A stretch of DNA of 64,000 bases from Vanessa cardui (lineage: Eukaryota; Arthropoda; Insecta; Lepidoptera; Nymphalidae), in the NCBI RefSeq assembly GCF_905220365.1, contig NC_061154.1:14198001-14262000 (forward strand), read 5' to 3'. Positions within the stretch are counted from its first letter, which is position 1. Every line of letters starts with the position of its first letter. This document shows, in pieces, positions 28,701-42,100 of this stretch. The notes under the pieces were generated by a model, which was not told the origin of the DNA, did not search any database, and saw nothing but the letters and a program-made list of their open reading frames with translations. The position numbers and the translations under genes were made by a program.

Positions 28701-31700
28701 TTATTATAGTAGCAAAACCTGTGACTATTCCCTAGGAGAAGTGAATTATAAATTCTTATGTCGTTAGTAGAGTATATTATAGAGAAGATATATAATTAGT
28801 AAGATTACATTATAATATATAGTTATTTTATGCAGCAGGAAATGAAAAGAATAACTGTACAAAAAACTGTAGATACACAGAGTGTATATGATTCTAGATT
28901 TGTAGTAGAAGCTACTTACTATTATGAGTGTATGTTACACTCATAATAGTAAGTAGCTAAAGCACTTGTGTTATGGAAAATCAGAAGTAACGACGGTACC
29001 ACAAACACCCAGACCCAAGATAACATAGAAAACTAATGACAATTTAAGACCTTACCAAAACAAACCATTACAAGGATGATAGGACATAAGTATAAAACTT
29101 GATTCATGATGTAACTTAATCAATTTACACTACTTATGGTATATATATTAAACTTAATCAATAGATTTCTCAAATTCAACTAAAATCCGTCTATTCCAAT
29201 GAAGTAATCGCGTTAACTAAGCTCGTTAAATAAATTGTTGCAATTATGGGATTGTTTGTTTGTTTACGGTTATTTTCGTGCTAATATCCTGAATTTAAGC
29301 AAATATTTAAACGTCTCTCATTGTTCCTAAGTACTGAGTTAAAACACTACCAGTAATAATAATAAATAATACACTTGGAGATTTTATTTTTTTTGTAACA
29401 GATAATATTTAAAAGTACACAAAAGATTTTTGTTCGCGATCGAAGAATGGGTTCAGTAGATAATAAATATTAAATAAAAATACAAAGGATATGCTAAACA
29501 TAATTTACATGGAAGTTGTCTGTAAATCTACATATATCTCATTATTTTAAAAAAGGTTTGTTTTGAAAAGAAATTAAATAATTATAATAGGACTGTGTCC
29601 TCTTTTGATTGAAACTCATTACAATATATAACCGTTATTGTATTATATCAACATATATGTGCCTTTCAATTGGCGGAAAGGTATAACTACTGACCTTCTT
29701 TAATAACTGTTCTTCCAAGTACAGTCAGAGTAAGAAAACCTTCGTCAGTTTTCAAATTCATCCCTTTATCAAGTCTTGAGCTCTCAGTACCTTTTGAATC
29801 TAAGCATCAAATCATTGGGATACAATATGTCATTCTCGATCGGTAATGTCAGATTATCGCTCACACTGAGCACTCGAAAATAGATCTTAAGGTGACAAAC
29901 CTTTTCTTACCCCGACTGTACAATCTACATTGCATCAACAGTGAGTAGCAGCAACATAATAGCAGTAACAGCCTGTAAATTTCTCACAGCTGGGCTAAGG
30001 CCTCCTTTCTCATTGAGGAAAGGGTTTGGAACATATTCCACCACGCTGTTCCAATGCGGGTTGGTGGAATGCACATGTGGCTGAATTTCGATGAAATTGG
30101 ATACATGCAGGTTTCCTCACGATGTTCTTCTTCACCGCCGAGCACGAGAAAAATTATAATTACAAATTAAGCACATAGAAAGAGTGGTGCTTGTCTGGCT
30201 TTGAACCCGAAATCATCGGTTAAGATGGACACGTTCTAGCCACTGGGCCATCTCAATTGCATCAACAAAAGTATTTTATTTCTTTAAAGGAACTTCTTTA
30301 TTTAAAGGAAATCGAATGATTCAATGAAATATTAAACACTATAGCGATAATAAGGACATGCACATCCAATAGTCTTAATTTACATATAAAAAACTATATC
30401 AATAAATATTAGAAAGCGAAAGTAACAATCTTTAATATCTTCATGCTTATATCGATAGAGCCAGTTGAAATTTAGTATTTAAATAGTTTTAGTCCTACGA
30501 AAGGATAGAGGTTAGTTTTTATGACGGAAATCATCACGTAAGGGTGCAATAATGTAAAAGTAACACGACTGAGACACATAGTTGAGTTCAATTCAGTTTG
30601 ATAAAGGACACATTTAAAAGAGTCCTTTTAAATCACTTCTTAAGGGAGTACAATTGGGATGAACGTTTATATGGTATAAAGTTCCATACATCATAGTAGA
30701 GACGTTGGTACACCTGTGATATAAACCATACTATACTACTATACTGAAACCGCCATCGTAACGCGCTACATCTTCTGATAAAAAAATCTACGTACTAATC
30801 TCTTCATTCAATGACAAAGATTCATACACTATAATTTGCCTTTAAAATAATACATAAAACACGTCACTGACACGAATGAAAAATATTATTACACTCATTC
30901 GATTAAGAATTTCATGATTCACATACGTCTTAGTAATAAATCATATATAAATACTACATATAAGACAGTCAATCTCAATGCCTGCTAAAGCAGTGCTGGA
31001 TAGTATTCGTATACAGTGACTTGTTTTGAAATAATGGCTCATAAAGTTATTTTCCGTCTCACGATATTATTTATCATTGGTAATATATTTAAAACTGTTT
31101 ATAATAATAAAATAATTATTAACATTAAGGTTGTAATTATATAAATAAATGAAAATAAAATACCGTTCTAATCATGACCGCGTGGAATTGTGAATTGTGC
31201 TAGTATTTTTAATATATTAAATAGCATTTACTTTGTTTTTATATAATTTCTGAGACAATAATATAAAAACGTGTTAAATTTTACAGTTAATGAAAATTAT
31301 TGCTGGAAATATTTCACATCACTGTCTGAGTTAACATTAACAGGATCTGAGCCAGATCCAGGTACTTATATATATTTTATTATATTACATATATGCAACT
31401 AAATTTATGGTGAGCTGATTTGAACGCGAATGTAAGCTTAAAGTAACAGCTTGTAAATGTCCCATTGCTGGGCTTATTTTTTTCTCCTTTCAAGCCTGTC
31501 CACCACAGTGTTCTAATGGGATTTGGTTGATCTTGATACATATGTGGCAGAATTTTATTTAAATTTGACATATGTAGGTTGCATCACGATGTTTTCTTTC
31601 ACTACAAAATGAATTAAAAACACAAATCACGCAAATAATAATCATCTTCATCAATTAGGTTACAATTGCAGAACTCTGACCATATCACAGAACCGTGATA

Positions 31701-33072
31701 GCCAAGTCATTAGAAAACTTATCTTAACCTTATGATATCGAGTTCAAAAGATTTTATTTTTACGTGCCTAATTTGTGTGAATTTATTAGTCTTATACTAT
31801 GTAGTCAAGGAAAACATTGTGAGGAAACTTACATGTGCCGCCTAGAAATCTGTCACTTCTATGTACAGACTAAATCCAACCAGCGTGACGCAGCTCCCAG
31901 TTGGGGGTAATTTACCAGTTGTTACTTTTCTTTTTTTATAACACAAATGTATGCAAATCGATCGAAATATATAATATCCAATTATGTTTCTATCTAACTG
32001 ATATCAATTAAAAGGTGTCGAGAGAAACTAAAGAGATGGCAATCGTTTGAAGGCATAATAAAATTTTAAAACCAATAAGTTTTTTCATCAATGGGTCTTT
32101 CATTGAGCCGACCATATATTGAAAAACAATGACTATGTTCACTGTAATTTGACTTAACTGATTTTAGAAACAATGCATAGTGAATATACCTTTGGCGTTT
32201 GTAAGCGACACGATATAAAGTTCTACGCGCACGTACATAAAGATCACATGGAAGTTTTGGGGAAAATAATAATAAGAGTGAGTAATGCGTAATTATTTTT
32301 ATACCATCTATATTCAATTCCGAAGAGCTGAGATGGCCCAGTGGTTAGAACGCGTGCATCTTAGCCGATGATTGGCAATCACCACTATATATATGTGCTT
32401 AATTTGTGTTTATAATTCATCTCGTGCTCGGCGGTGAAGATAACATGCACACATGCAGGTTTCCGCACAAGGGTGAGGAAACCTGCATGTATCTAATTTC
32501 ATCGAAATTCTGCCACATGTGCATTCCACCAACCCGCATTGGAACAGCGTGGTGGAATATGTTCCAAGCCCTCTCCTAAATGGAAGAGAAGGCCTTATCC
32601 CACCAGTAGGAAATTTACAGGCTGAAACTTTACTTTACTACTTTATATTCAATTCCATTCGAAAACGAGTAACCATAAACCAATTTTATATTGGCATGTT
32701 CCATACGATTTTTGACAGCTTATTACTACAAGCAGTTCATGTTTAACATATATTTAAATATAAGACAAAAATATTCCACCTTATGTTAAATCCACTTTAC
32801 TTTCAAAGTTTCAATAGCAATTTCGCTGTAATTCAGACATACATATGTATTAGTGACTATGTCATATCATATCATCATATATTAATTACTCAACCTCTCG
32901 ACCAATAATATCGCTTCAATCTAATGTCAAAATCTATATAAATAAATAAAAAACGTTTAGTAACATTTCGTTGTCGTTTTTCGTTTTGTTGAACGATTTT
33001 CTTTGTTTGGTTTAGTTGTTACAGACGAACATTAACGAAGTACAATATAAATATATATATATATATATATAT

Positions 33073-33126
<54 letters not shown>

Positions 33127-36100
33127 ATGAATATAACCATGCGATCTATGGAGCTACATACTACCCCTAAAAATATTCAATTCAGTCTCCTTCTAAAAAC
33201 AACAAAACTATCCCAAGAATAATAATAAGATATACTATATAAACTACAACTTCTTCTAACACTATAATTATATTTCTTTTATTATTTAAAAGCCTTATCT
33301 GTAGTCATATTATAAATTGTTTTTTTGCAGGGCTGGTTACTTATACCGAGAATACCAACGTGCATAATATTAAGGGCAAGCGCATACGAAATAGATTTAT
33401 TCCGAAGTACAGCTTTTCCATTCCAAATATGTGTACCCCGCATTACGTACTGTCACTCGAGGAAGCGATTCAAATATTTCTATTATGAATGGTACATACC
33501 TTCAGACATGATAGGCGGTATGAACTGGGATATCTATTTCTTTGGACCAGAAAACATGCATTGGCAATAGAATTTAAGTTTTCCTTTAAGTGTACTATTA
33601 ATTTCTATTTTATTTACAATTGTATATAGTTAATAATTACAGATTATTTAAGTAAGTAAGTAAAAAGATAGAATATTGTCATTTATATCACAGACATACT
33701 TTGATTAGTTCCATACAAATATACTCTAAAATATATATATAAAATATTTTATTTAATGATTGATATTTTTAATCTAGTTTTCCACACCAAATTAATATTG
33801 TAATGCATTCAACTTTTATTTTATTAAATAATTATTCTTATTATCAGTTAAACATTCTTCGCTTGGCTGGCAACTCGAATCAAAGGGTCATTTATGGCAT
33901 ATTCGAATCTATTAGTCATGGGGTTGATTCGTCATAGTTCCCTGCTTTATAGCCCAACAGTAACACGAGTGTCATTAACAATTACTTTATTATAATATTA
34001 ACAAAGCCGCGAACAGTAGTTAGGGGACGCTTTTGTTTCAAATTCAATGTGCAACTATTGCAAGCAACACTTAAGGTACGAGCTAATTTGGCTGTTATGT
34101 ATGCGTAGCTATGGTTGATTTCGCTTGCAGCTATTTGTACGATTTGACCAGAATTCAGACTAGTACTTGAGAATTATTGCGATAATTTGCATAGTCGCGA
34201 CGGGTTTTACAAAGTGGGACCCATGAATGGTAACGAGCGAGTACATGATTTTTATTGTTACAAGTTCCTCAAAATCTCGTTATTTCAAATATTTTCGTAG
34301 ATACTAGAAAATATCTGGTATGTATGTATAAAATATATCGGATTCATTTAAACTACGAAACCATTTTTATACAAAAGTTTTTAAAAATAAAATCCGCTGT
34401 ATATTATTAATGATGTAAGCATACATTGAAAAATACAGTGGTAAGCCACTTTGTTTCACACGATATTCTGATGAAGTGAAAACAAACAAAAAATAAATAT
34501 CAACATTATAAATTACTTTACGATAAGTAAAAATCAAGCTGCATTTCGATAACCGCGAAAGCTAAGAAGTAGAAAATTTGAAAAATTATTTATTTCTGTT
34601 GCCACAAATTGTTAACAAAATAAGGGGACTGCTATACAACTAATGCGATTTTATTGCCCTTTTTTACTTTATATTAATAATGGCAACATGTAGGCACTTG
34701 AAATATTCACAAACTGTATATTTACTTATAATAATAACAAATTACAAAATTAACATTAAAAATATTTAGAGACGCTCGCATAAAACATAAGTGTTTTAGC
34801 TCGATTATAAAATCAGCACAAGTTCTGTGCCTAATGTGAAATTTGTGTACCTACTGTTGTTTATCTAGGCAATACGTACGGTACGGAACCCTTCATGCGC
34901 GAGTCCGACTTACACTTGGCCTTTGGTTTATTTTTCTTTACGTTACTTGTATTTTACTGTGGTGGCAGCATCACAATCTAATCTTTACGTTTATTAATGA
35001 CAATGACAATACAACATTCTTATAAAATTCAAGTTTAAATCGAAAACAGTTTTTAAAAAAATATCCACATTGAATATATTACTCAAATATTTTTTATGGT
35101 TTTTATTTTTACATGAAATAATGAAGATTCTTTTCATTAGGAGTAAATGAAAAACCATGACATATTTTCTTGTTTCGTAAAATACTTACATACATATGTA
35201 TGAGTACATACAGCACGCCTTATTGATTTTACAACTATCATAACTGGTAAAACGGTGTTCACACGGGTGTGAATAATCAATCGTCGCATTCACTGCGATT
35301 TGTACCGTCTCCGTCTGAACATATTTTCTATCAAATCGAAGCAACAAAAATCTATACAATAAAAAACATTGATGAAAGATGCGATTCTTCTGAAATTCAA
35401 CTACTACATCCATTCTCAAAAGGCATACTGAAGACGGCCAAACATTTAGTACTGCTTGGAATATGTTCCACCTCATCATCACCATCAGAATCTATAGATT
35501 CTTTTCATAGCTTGATATAACGAAAAGATTGACAAGACCGAAAAAAAATCTCAGAACCAACGGCTTTAGGTCCTTTCCAATATTGACAGACGGGAGTGTA
35601 ATCAACGCCAATTTTTGAACTCTGGGTTAATACAGAAAACTTCTAAACAAAGAAATACTTTTATATACCCGACCCGGGGAAAGAACTCAGTGACTAAATA
35701 ACAAATATAAGTTTATATTTAAAATGTAATATTTTAATAAAATATTTGTTGTAGAAATGTTTTAATGTGATTTTTGAATAATATATAACCGTTTCAAATA
35801 GTAACGAATCCGATTTCATACGTCCATCGACCGGCGGTAGCAGTAGAGCTAAAATGTAGGTATTTTTATGCACGTGAGTATACTTAGTTGTACTTATACG
35901 TTTGACTTCTTGGATTTATAAAAAAACTTATTGACTATGAAGTATTTAAAATGTATTTTATCGAGGTAAAATAATTCCGAAAACTCAATTGTTTTTTTTT
36001 ACGTTTAACTATTTTGATCCTTAATACTATATAAATACAATTTAAAATGCAGATAATGCACTATCAGTCGACCTTACAATCGGTAGCCAACATTATCTAT

Positions 36101-39100
36101 GCTAATTCTGAGGGCTGCACGTAGGTTTCATTAAGCCTATTTTAAATGCAATCTATGTACTGTATCTGTTTTTTTTTTTGGTATTGTTGTTGACCCGTTG
36201 TCATGACTACAGCTATCTTTATGGCCTATGCGAGGAAAATACCTTCACTAACTGATAAAGTCTATATTATAAAAGATTGGATTGTCGTGCTTTCTTAGAT
36301 ATTTAAAACTATTATATTAGTAACGCTACGAAATGTAGTCATTTGTTTCCTAAATACATTTGTAAAATAATGTCTTATTTCGTAATAGATATTGTAGATG
36401 GAAAATAAAGTTATGGCCTTAAAGCTCATTCAAATAATTCAGAAATATCTCTAATTTCTATGTATTACTTTAGAGTAAGTAAGAGATTAGTGTGACGTTT
36501 CATTTCATTAAAAATAAGAAATTACAACATTTCTTTTTTACAATTCCTCTTCTTTTTAAAATGAACTGATGACTATATTACCTGTAACGAGAAAAATATC
36601 TTATAAAGAAAATATAATCATCATCATCATCATCAGCCCGTTTTTGTCCACTGCTGGACATAGGCCTCTCCAAGTGCACGACTCTGTGGTCTTTCTCCGG
36701 CTACTCGCATCCAGCTCCTGCCAGCCGCTTTGCAGATATCGTAAAAAAAAAGAAAAGAAAAATATAATATGTATCGTAATTTTTATTAAATCATTCCCTA
36801 ATTTCCAATTGCGCCCAACCTTAGAAGCTAAGATCTTATATCCCATGACTGTATTGAAACTTACCCAGAACGATTTTTACTATTTCGTGGCAGAGTGGAT
36901 TTCCAAAACGCCCTACCATTACGTATCTCTACTTTGTTGTAACTCGCTTCTAGAATGCGGAGAAGCACATAAAGTCACCGCCTACACATCAATGTACAAA
37001 AAATAACCATGAATATTAATATTAATATGAATTAGTTCGACATTCTTTCCCCGTGTTTTGCTTGTAAAATATATTTCTATTTAGAATATAATAGTCATCA
37101 AATCGGTAAGTTTAATTGTGATTTTTATTTGTATTATGTTTTATTAATCATATTTTTCTTCTTACAGATCCTTACCAAATGTTTGGTCCTACAAGCAGTC
37201 GTCTAGCTAATTCAGGTATTTGAAAGAAAATTCTATTATATTCGTATTTTAATGGTCATCACCTAATCAACGTACTACCCGGTTCATATTAAATAGAAGA
37301 TTACGTCACGAACTACGACAGTAGGTCAAGGATATATGTAGTTAGAAATGCATTTACTGTGTGACTTGGCACTATCAAATGAGTCTTTATAATTAATGTT
37401 TTTTTTTATTCCACCGTAAATATTTTACTAAGATATGCATTCATGTAATAAGTACATTTAGGTTATACGAAAGCTTTTTTTCATATGAGGCGTCTTAACG
37501 TATGATACATATTATATACATAAATGTTAGAATTTTATATGAAGCTCTTTCAAACGTTTTAAGACGTTGAAAACTATCAGTTGTGTTTAACAGAACATCA
37601 ACCAATCTGGCAAGTACTCATCATGTGTTTAAAAAAAGGAACATGAAATTAAATTTAACGCGAGTCTAATCACGGGGCGATACAGGTAGGTAGAATATAA
37701 AATTTGACGTTACACGCAAGTGCTACTAGATGTCGTTGATAACAGCCACTTTATTTCACGTGGGAACGCGGAGGTCATGAAATTGTGTATATTACGTATA
37801 TTATCTGTCTACGATCGACCCTTTTGTTGGAAAGTCAAAATGTTAACAGCGCTCGTTGTAGGGTCATAATATTAACGATGCCTAGGGTTATTTCAATTGA
37901 CCAACATTGAACTATGATCGTTTTATATAGATTTTGGATATTACAATCTGATCATACTAACCAAATGTATAAAATACCCTTATATTATTAAAACGAACGA
38001 AAAAAATATATAATAATCTGAAAATGATATCATATTGTTTTTATCGTATTAACTTACAAAATGTTACCGGTACCAGGAAGGTAAGTAAAATTAAGTATAG
38101 TAGCGATGTTAAAAAGTTTTTTAACTTTCATTAAATAGTCAATAATGTAGTGTTATATTAATAGCCAGTACATTATAAGTCTTGCATACTTTCAAAAGGC
38201 AAAACAAAATCACATGTAAACAAAACAGAAAGTTGGAATTGATCAAATAACCCTAATATATGTGAAATGAAATTAAAACAACATTACAAATTAAAATAAA
38301 TTACCTCAACAAAAGTTACACCTTTAAATCAAAGCATATAATTACGTTACATTATAATATCGTGGGCACGCGCTGTGTTCGTGAGACAATTGAGGCACGT
38401 GGCCCTATGTAATAAGGGAACGTTCACACGCCCTCAGTTCACCTGTGACCGAGACCAAATACCTACAAATCATTGGGGCTACATTGTAAAAACAAACTGA
38501 AACTATAATGCTAAACACAACCGGCAGACGTAAAAATGGTAATTATTATATTTAAGAGTGGCAAATGACATTGGCCTTTGCCCTTTACTATAGGTATACT
38601 ATTTGAAGTACAAGCATATTATCACCACATTCAATATTTCAGAATCGATGCGACCGTTTTGTGTTTCCTGAATATCTAAGCGGAATAACACGAAATAATA
38701 TGTCATTCATTCATACAGTTCGTTCAGACATACTAGGCTAATAAACATAAGTCTCGCCTAGATTTAGTGAGATTATTCATAGATCAGGTACAATTATATA
38801 TATAAAAAATATGCTAGATAGAATTTTATAAAAGAATATCTCATGTCTGGAATTCGTCGTAAGCTTTTTTTTTACATTTTTAGAAAGTCACATAAGTAAT
38901 TTTAAATAAAAAAATATAACACTTACTCATACTAATGTTGTAATTGTAATAAAATTAGATCTTACAGTGAACAATTACTCAATTATTAGATAGTATTTTA
39001 TTATATAAACAAATGTACCTTTTTTATATTTGTCAATAAGGATAAGTTATGGTGATTTAAGAAAAAAATATTTATTGAGCCTTAATATTAATTAAAACCA

Positions 39101-42100
39101 CACCTACAGAAATAACAAGAAAGAGTATTAAAATATAATTTGTATTTATTAATTATAGTTTCAAAAATTCTGATAAAACTAACATATTAAAAATACAGAC
39201 TCAACATTAAAACTCAAACCTCTTTTCTAATAAGAAAAAAAATATATAAATGCAATACATTATTCCTACTTAACGTTTTGATGTGGACCATTGTGTCGAT
39301 CGACGATTAATAATTGCGAGTCGTAAAATTGATGAGGCATAACAGACAATGCCTCAAGCTCTTCCAGCGAGGCGAGAGGCGAGCGCAAACGTTTTGACTT
39401 CTACATAATCGATTGAGTATAAATCACTGGGATGCCACGCTCGTGTGAGCCGGCCATTTCGCTAGCGGGTAGGGTCAGCAAAATGTTGCAAAAAAAGCCA
39501 TTATTTTTGCTACCCATTATAACCATTTACTCCATGTCAGCTACAGATACAACGATAAGAAATATTTTGTAAATAAATAGTTGATATTTATTAATACATA
39601 AAATATGGACTCCACGTGTAAGACACAAAAAGAATGAATAATAATTAGAATGGTTGTATTTATTATTTTGTCAACGGTACTCAGTTCCAGTTGAGTGCAT
39701 TCGGCTCAAGTCGTGCGTGATCGTAACACAGCCGCCCAATATCGCAACATGTGGGAACGACCCTGCACATTATACCTCTAGATACATCCTGTAGGTACAC
39801 ATAGTTCAGATGAATTTCAATGTTGAGTATAATTTGTCATATTTAAAAATTAAAAAGTCTTCACTCCATTACGCGGAAAGAATTGGAATTTTTTGAGAAT
39901 TATATAGAATTCCAATTTTAATTTTATTTATTTAAAGCTGTATAATTTCGTAAAATATATTACTGCCTCTCATGTTATTGAGCTAACGTTACCATTACTA
40001 TAATGCAGTTTTATTTTTATGAAAACCAATTAACAATTACGTAACTCAATTTTGGGGAGAGGTATAAATCATTCTTTCAGTCTTTGTTATGAGTACAAGC
40101 AAAAGATAAATTATATGTTGGCTGTCATAATTTCACCTCTACGTCTAAGCGATTCAGGGAACTATTTTATGTAAAAAGAGAAACCGGGTGTGGCATAACA
40201 ACCCGCTTTATGAGACTGTAATGATAGGTTTGGTGCATTTGATTGCTATTAAAATAATGTACGTATGAATATTTAATAGCAGAAAATTCGTTATTTTTAA
40301 TAAGATACGATTTATATGAAAATATAAATAATATCTCGCAATAAATATCTAAATAAGAAAAAGTCTAAATGTTTTCATCTTTGCAGGATCCGGACAAATA
40401 CAACTGTGGCAGTTCCTTTTAGAGCTGCTAAGTGACTCCAGTAATGCAGGTTGCATCACTTGGGAGGGTACGAACGGAGAGTTCAAGCTAACAGACCCGG
40501 ACGAAGTGGCCAGGAGATGGGGAGAACGTAAATCCAAGCCGAATATGAACTACGATAAGCTTAGCCGAGCTTTGAGGTAAAAACACGAACATTTCCGGAT
40601 CGTTATGATCAATTCGGACATAGGTAGATATACGTCATATGTCTTCATGGACACACCAATAACTGCGCCGCCTTGCGATGTTATGGGTACCCATTTTGCT
40701 GAGCGAACATTTTGCGATTTATATTTATTGTCACATTTTATTTTACTTGTTTCTTTATTAATTTTCACACCTAATAATTACCCCCATTTGTACAGATACT
40801 ACTACGACAAGAATATTATGACGAAGGTCCATGGTAAACGATATGCATACAAGTTCGATTTCCAAGGCCTAGCTGCGGCCACGCAACCGGCTGCCAGCGA
40901 TCCAGCTTATAAATACCAGAGCGATTTATTCATGAGCTCGTATCACCACTCGGCCAAGCTTTCGTCTTTCATGGCTCCACACGCAGCTATGCCAACATCG
41001 ACAGGTAATTAAATTATTCCAGTTAATGACTGTGTAATCGAAGCAACGCGGTGCGATTTTAATTTCAAAAAGGCAACAAAGGTTTTAAAATGTTTAAAAT
41101 CACTTTTAAGTACACGATCAAATTAAAAGTAAGAAATGATGCATTTCTTTTTTTATATACAAATCTTTTACCTAACACATTGATTGATGGCAACACGTAA
41201 CCAATATCTACTGGAATAATTGATTTATTTCTTAAATATACCGCTAACGTATAATACATTTCTTAACGAAAACCCTTGAGTCTTATTCCACTCGCAACAT
41301 TACAAATTCTATTTCAGCCATTACCGGCTTATTTCTTTTAACGTAAACTACATTGCATTCAAAAATGTTACGATAATATTTTAGGGACGTCGAAGCAAGA
41401 AGCCAAACTTTCGAATAATTTTACTAACAGTCTCTTTTTTACCAGGGTAAACCCTACCGTAGCACTTCAAAAAGGAATTCAATTCTAGGAGTTGTATAAA
41501 TAGTTCTGTATTAGCTAATATCATGCACCCTTCAATCGCAGCAAAGTGTAATCTGCATCGAATGCTAATGTACACTTGGTGATCAAATATTGACTCGCTA
41601 CTCGAAGTTGGATGTCAACGCCACGGCCCGGTTCACGCTCTTGACTTAATGGAATATACATTCATTTTCGCAATCCGTCTGCTGGCACTTGCTGGTTTAA
41701 ATACGATTTATTTCGATCCAGTGGTATTTGGTCTGCGTTGATTTTTTATTAATTATTCTTCGTAATAAAATTAATAAAGGCAGTTCCTATTAATTTGTAT
41801 ATAAATCAAGAGATACAATTAAAGTTTTTACAGATTGCTGTCGTAATATAAATTAACCATTTTATAATCTTTGTGACATAGTGCTGTGCGAATAATGCGA
41901 AGGATTGACACGGCGATTTTATTCTATATACATAATATATTATGTATTTAATGTTTTTAGTTTTTGTTATGAAATAAATTTCGGCTAATAGTATTATGTT
42001 TTTAATATTTAAAAATATATATTTACTTGAAATTGGTAATGACAATAGAATAGAGTATATCTACTTGAAATATTTAGTTAGTGAGACTTTAATGTCACTG

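Larger units (their letters stand above)
29805..31033. promoter_or_regulatory. Shared upstream region of the divergent nested genes
   Basis: About 1.2 kb between the two nested genes' provisional 5' ends. It holds one complete SINE (29940-30255) and, near its right end, the TATA/initiator-like promoter of nested gene B. No clear promoter for nested gene A is visible. Confidence 0.4.
16459..37167 (+). other. Ets65A: Ets65A intron 3, hosting two nested genes
   Basis: 20.7-kb intron. Apart from the nested paralogous genes (26906-33570), it contains an inverted-repeat element (19409-19721), LINE-tail repeats (22884, 26612), dispersed repeats (27331, 27741), several SINEs, an AT microsatellite and a few more complex GC-richer stretches (about 17700-17830, 19120-19260, 22130-22215, 25600-25685). 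No other exon recognised between 16459 and 26900. Confidence 0.75.
33571..37167 (+). other. Ets65A: Intron 3 of Ets65A, right part
   Basis: AT-rich. It contains a short repeat tail at 34868-34925, an unexplained Ser-rich open frame near 35269-35520, and an ATC microsatellite with retroposon tail at 36617-36735. No exon recognised until 37168. Confidence 0.6.

Noticed and set aside
29933..29966. Minus-strand ATG followed by Leu-rich codons (MLLLLTVDAM then stop), resembling a signal peptide
   Set aside because: It is the SINE's simple-sequence tail and stops after ten codons.
32066..32317. 83-codon minus-strand frame
   Set aside because: Antisense shadow of nested gene B exon 3, whose plus-strand splice sites and phase match the paralogue.
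33016..33222. 68-codon open frame
   Set aside because: Mostly an AT microsatellite (IYIYIY repeats).
33333..33488. Alternative frame in nested gene B exon 4 that would join directly to exon 2 in phase 1 (51 codons, contains NRFIPKYSFSIPN)
   Set aside because: Open and protein-like, but it skips exon 3. The other frame keeps the C-x22-C and CII[ML]R features and the 240-nt length shared with gene A, so it is preferred.
36569..37006. 145-codon open frame upstream of Ets65A exon 4
   Set aside because: Runs through an ATC microsatellite and a retroposon 3' fragment, then a worn repeat; no splice signal joins it to Ets65A.
40349..40768. Minus-strand frames opposite the ETS exon
   Set aside because: Antisense shadows of Ets65A exon 5 and its following intron.
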